From Mercurialis annua (lineage: Eukaryota; Streptophyta; Magnoliopsida; Malpighiales; Euphorbiaceae), in the NCBI RefSeq assembly GCF_937616625.2, contig NC_065574.1, positions 9,054,501-9,118,500 on the forward strand: 64,000 nt of DNA. Direction: 5' to 3'. Position numbers and translations under genes: made by a program. Below are positions 61,654-64,000 of the stretch, piece after piece. Each line of letters starts with the position of its first letter. Position 1 is the first letter of the stretch. The notes below the pieces were generated by a model that ran no database searches, had not been told where the DNA came from, and worked only from the letters and a program-made list of their open reading frames with translations.

Positions 61654-64000
61654 ATGATGAGAAATGCATCAGTTTTTGCTGTTGTTCTGTGTTTTTGTGG
61701 AGTGTTTTTATCTGGGTTTACGGGTTCATATGTCCTAGATAAAGTTGAGTTTGAGTCTGCAGTTGAATCTACTGTTGTCCCTAGCTATGACAGAATTGAT
61801 GAAGTGAAGAAACATTGTGGTTCTGTATTGTCTTCTGCTACTGATTTGAAACCTGGAGATAGCAAAGTTTACAATTTTAAAGATGAATTTAGTTTTATGA
61901 ATGGTGATTGGAGGCAGGATGTTGGTGAAGCTCCAATTGTACCATATGTTGATAGAATATACTACAGAAGAGATAACTTTTCAGATGGTCAAACCCCACT
62001 AAAGCTTGCATCTTTTTGGGTTACTGATGTCGATTATCGACATAAATCTAAGAAGTCGGTTAGTATTAATGGGGTTTTGGTTTTGGGTATAACACTAGAT
62101 TCGTTAGGGGATAGACCGTATGGAGATAGTCATGACTTTCGAATGTGGCCTGGTCATACACAGCTTTCGATTTCATTTCAAGGGGTTTACGTTGAATCTA
62201 AGAAGAATAATGGAGGGGAAAGGATAATGTGTTTGTTGGGGAGCACGATGTTGCCTTCTCGAGAGTCTGATTCGAGTGATCCGTGGGAATGGGCGAAAGG
62301 GTCTGGTTCGAATTATAATCAGCCCCCTCTGCTGCAAGATGATCAGATTTTGTTAGTTCTTCGATTTCCAATGAGTGTTTCGTTGACCAATCGAGTGATC
62401 CAAGGAGAGGTGACGAGTTTAAACCCAAAAGCAAATCTAAAGTACTTTGATCAAGTCCACATTTTATCTCAGGTGTCAAATTCCGCAAACTATGAGTTTG
62501 GCTCTGAAAAGTTTGTTTCCAAAGCTTGTAATCCATATCCTTCCAGTGATACTATAGTTAATGGCGGTTTTGATGTCTATAAAGGAACTGGATTTTGTGA
62601 AGTTTTAGGGCAAATTACTGGAGAAGGAAATGGGGCTTTCACCATTGTGCCAAACTGGAAGTGCAATGGCACAAATGATTTTTGCAGTAAGTTAGGTCCG
62701 TTTATGACGGATCAAGAAATTAAAGCAACAAATGGGAGCTTTAAAGGTGTACAACTCTTAATGCAGAATATCAAGTGTGAGCAGACACCTGCAAAAGGAA
62801 ACGTCGGTTTTGCAAAGGTAGCTGCAGTCTTTCGAGCTGTCCGTCCATTGGAGAATCAATATGTTACGGCTATGAGATCTGGACCAAGCAACTTGACCAT
62901 AGCAGCTGAAGGAATTTGGAAATCTTCCAGTGGGCAGCTCTGCATGGTTGGTTGCCTTGGACTAGTGGATACAGAAGGAAGCAGCTGTAATTCTCGGATT
63001 TGTTTATACATTCCGATGTCATTTTCCATAAGGCAACGCGGCATCATAGTTGGGAGCTTTTCCAGCACCGATGAAGTAAATGCTTCATATTTCCCTTTAT
63101 CATTTGAGAAACTGGTGCGACCCATGGATCTGTGGAACTATTTCAGAAACACCCGTCCGTATTACAGTTACTCAAAATTAGAAAAAGCTGGCACTATCTT
63201 GGAAAGGAATGAACCCTTCAGTTTAGGAACTGTCATAAAAAAATCATTGTTGCAGTTCCCAAAACTGGAAGATGCAGAGGAATTTATAATCAGTCTTTCT
63301 CTTCTTTCAGAAGACTTGACTCTTCAAACCTCTGCATTTCCCGATCCATTGCCTAGTTCCCGACCTGGAACTACAAGAACTGATTTTGGAATAGAGATTC
63401 TCTCAATTGGTCCTTTATTTGGGCGAGAATACTGGTTGAATGCATCCTTTGTAAATGAGGAGACACCTTACCACAGTAAAGCTGAATACACACAAAAGCA
63501 GGTCCTTCTAAACGTATCTGCACAAATTACACTATATGGAGCGGCATTTAGCAATTTTTCTACTCTTTTCGTGGAAGGCCTTTATGACCCTCATGTTGGG
63601 AAGATGTATCTAGTTGGCTGCAGGGATGTTCGAGCTTCATGGAACATTTTATTAGAAAGCATGGATCTTGAAGCAGGTTTAGATTGTTTAAGTGAAGTGA
63701 TTGTGTCTTATCCACCTACTACATCTCGATGGCTTGTTGACCCAACTGCTAGAGTTTCTATATCCAGCCAACGGAACGATGATGATCCCCTCCATTTTAA
63801 TACAGTCAGGCTCCAAACTCTTCCTATTATGTACAGGAGGCAAAGAGAAGACATTCTTTCACGCAGGGGAATTGAAGGAATTCTCCGAATTTTGACCCTT
63901 TCATTTGCAATTGTGTGCATTTTAAGCCAGCTATTCTACATTAAGCATGACGCAGATTCTGCTCCTTTAATTTCTCTTGTTATGCTTGGAGTCCAAGCTC
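61654..64000 (+). CDS. DUF2921 membrane protein, 5' part (cut by window edge)
   Basis: One uninterrupted frame from the ATG at 61654 to the window end, 782 codons and still open; family members are about 1,050 aa, so roughly the last quarter is missing. It begins with a signal peptide (ASVFAVVLCFCGVFLSG). A long extracytosolic region follows with several Asn-glycosylation sites (NFSD, NGTN, NLTI, NVSA) and paired cysteines (VKKHCGSVLSS; CNGTNDFC; GQLCMVGCLG). After RRQREDILSRRGIEG comes the first membrane helix (ILRILTLSFAIVCILSQLFY, about 746-765), then a second hydrophobic stretch at the edge. Family notes: Arabidopsis At1g52780 and At4g21700 are full-length DUF2921 proteins of unknown role, and DUF2921 also occurs in the FLYING SAUCER RING ubiquitin ligases of the endomembrane system. 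Whether a RING follows here cannot be seen. Confidence 0.9.
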   Translation, partial: MMRNASVFAVVLCFCGVFLSGFTGSYVLDKVEFESAVESTVVPSYDRIDEVKKHCGSVLSSATDLKPGDSKVYNFKDEFSFMNGDWRQDVGEAPIVPYVDRIYYRRDNFSDGQTPLKLASFWVTDVDYRHKSKKSVSINGVLVLGITLDSLGDRPYGDSHDFRMWPGHTQLSISFQGVYVESKKNNGGERIMCLLGSTMLPSRESDSSDPWEWAKGSGSNYNQPPLLQDDQILLVLRFPMSVSLTNRVIQGEVTSLNPKANLKYFDQVHILSQVSNSANYEFGSEKFVSKACNPYPSSDTIVNGGFDVYKGTGFCEVLGQITGEGNGAFTIVPNWKCNGTNDFCSKLGPFMTDQEIKATNGSFKGVQLLMQNIKCEQTPAKGNVGFAKVAAVFRAVRPLENQYVTAMRSGPSNLTIAAEGIWKSSSGQLCMVGCLGLVDTEGSSCNSRICLYIPMSFSIRQRGIIVGSFSSTDEVNASYFPLSFEKLVRPMDLWNYFRNTRPYYSYSKLEKAGTILERNEPFSLGTVIKKSLLQFPKLEDAEEFIISLSLLSEDLTLQTSAFPDPLPSSRPGTTRTDFGIEILSIGPLFGREYWLNASFVNEETPYHSKAEYTQKQVLLNVSAQITLYGAAFSNFSTLFVEGLYDPHVGKMYLVGCRDVRASWNILLESMDLEAGLDCLSEVIVSYPPTTSRWLVDPTARVSISSQRNDDDPLHFNTVRLQTLPIMYRRQREDILSRRGIEGILRILTLSFAIVCILSQLFYIKHDADSAPLISLVMLGVQA

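Noticed and set aside
61654..64000. RING ubiquitin ligase (FLYING SAUCER type) call for the DUF2921 protein
   Set aside because: A RING would lie near the C-terminus, beyond the window; At1g52780-like DUF2921 proteins without RING fit the syntenic position better.

Overview
This is AT-rich nuclear DNA from a flowering plant, almost certainly a core eudicot and probably a rosid. Genes have many short introns with GT/AG borders and AT-rich intergenic space. The proteins include plant-only families: a plastid ATP/ADP translocator, a PLS-DYW pentatricopeptide editing factor, an NPH3-family protein and a MOT1 molybdate transporter. The species cannot be named from the sequence alone.

Layout. 1-13,300 holds no intact gene. 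It contains a copia-like LTR remnant, foldback MITEs, Stowaway-type MITEs, a 560-bp tandem duplication and the wreck of a Ulp1-like protease gene. 13,342-15,391 is a two-exon caffeoylshikimate esterase (CSE). 15,800-31,600 is a transposon-rich desert: a SINE, a 3.2-kb Mutator-like foldback element filled with a degenerate satellite, a gypsy-like fragment, five tandem tRNA-derived SINE heads, a 1-kb Mutator-like element with a palindromic minisatellite core, two more MITEs and a decayed LINE. From 31,800 to the end genes are dense: NTT-type ATP/ADP carrier (+), an NPH3-family protein without a BTB domain (+), UMP-CMP kinase (+), a LINE scrap, the intronless DYW editing factor ECB2 (+), a seven-exon HNH-like/coiled-coil protein (-), a LINE 3' end with an intact RNase H domain, an intronless molybdate transporter (+) and the first 782 codons of a DUF2921 membrane protein (+), cut by the window edge.

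How they fit together. The genes do not form one pathway: lignin synthesis (CSE), plastid energy import (NTT), pyrimidine nucleotide synthesis (UMP-CMP kinase), plastid RNA editing (ECB2), molybdate transport and signalling. Their order matters, though. From memory of Arabidopsis locus numbers, CSE, the BTB-less NPH3 gene and the DUF2921 gene are consecutive (At1g52760-At1g52780); NTT2 and ECB2 are neighbours (At1g15500/At1g15510); and NTT1 and a molybdate transporter are neighbours (At1g80300/At1g80310). The window therefore appears to keep on one chromosome segment an ancestral order that Arabidopsis split among three regions after duplication. This supports the orthology calls.

The most interesting items are the HNH-nuclease-like motif in the otherwise unrecognised coiled-coil protein, the BTB-less NPH3 protein that keeps a C-terminal 14-3-3-type serine motif, and a set of Mutator-like foldback elements with readable 9-bp target-site duplications.
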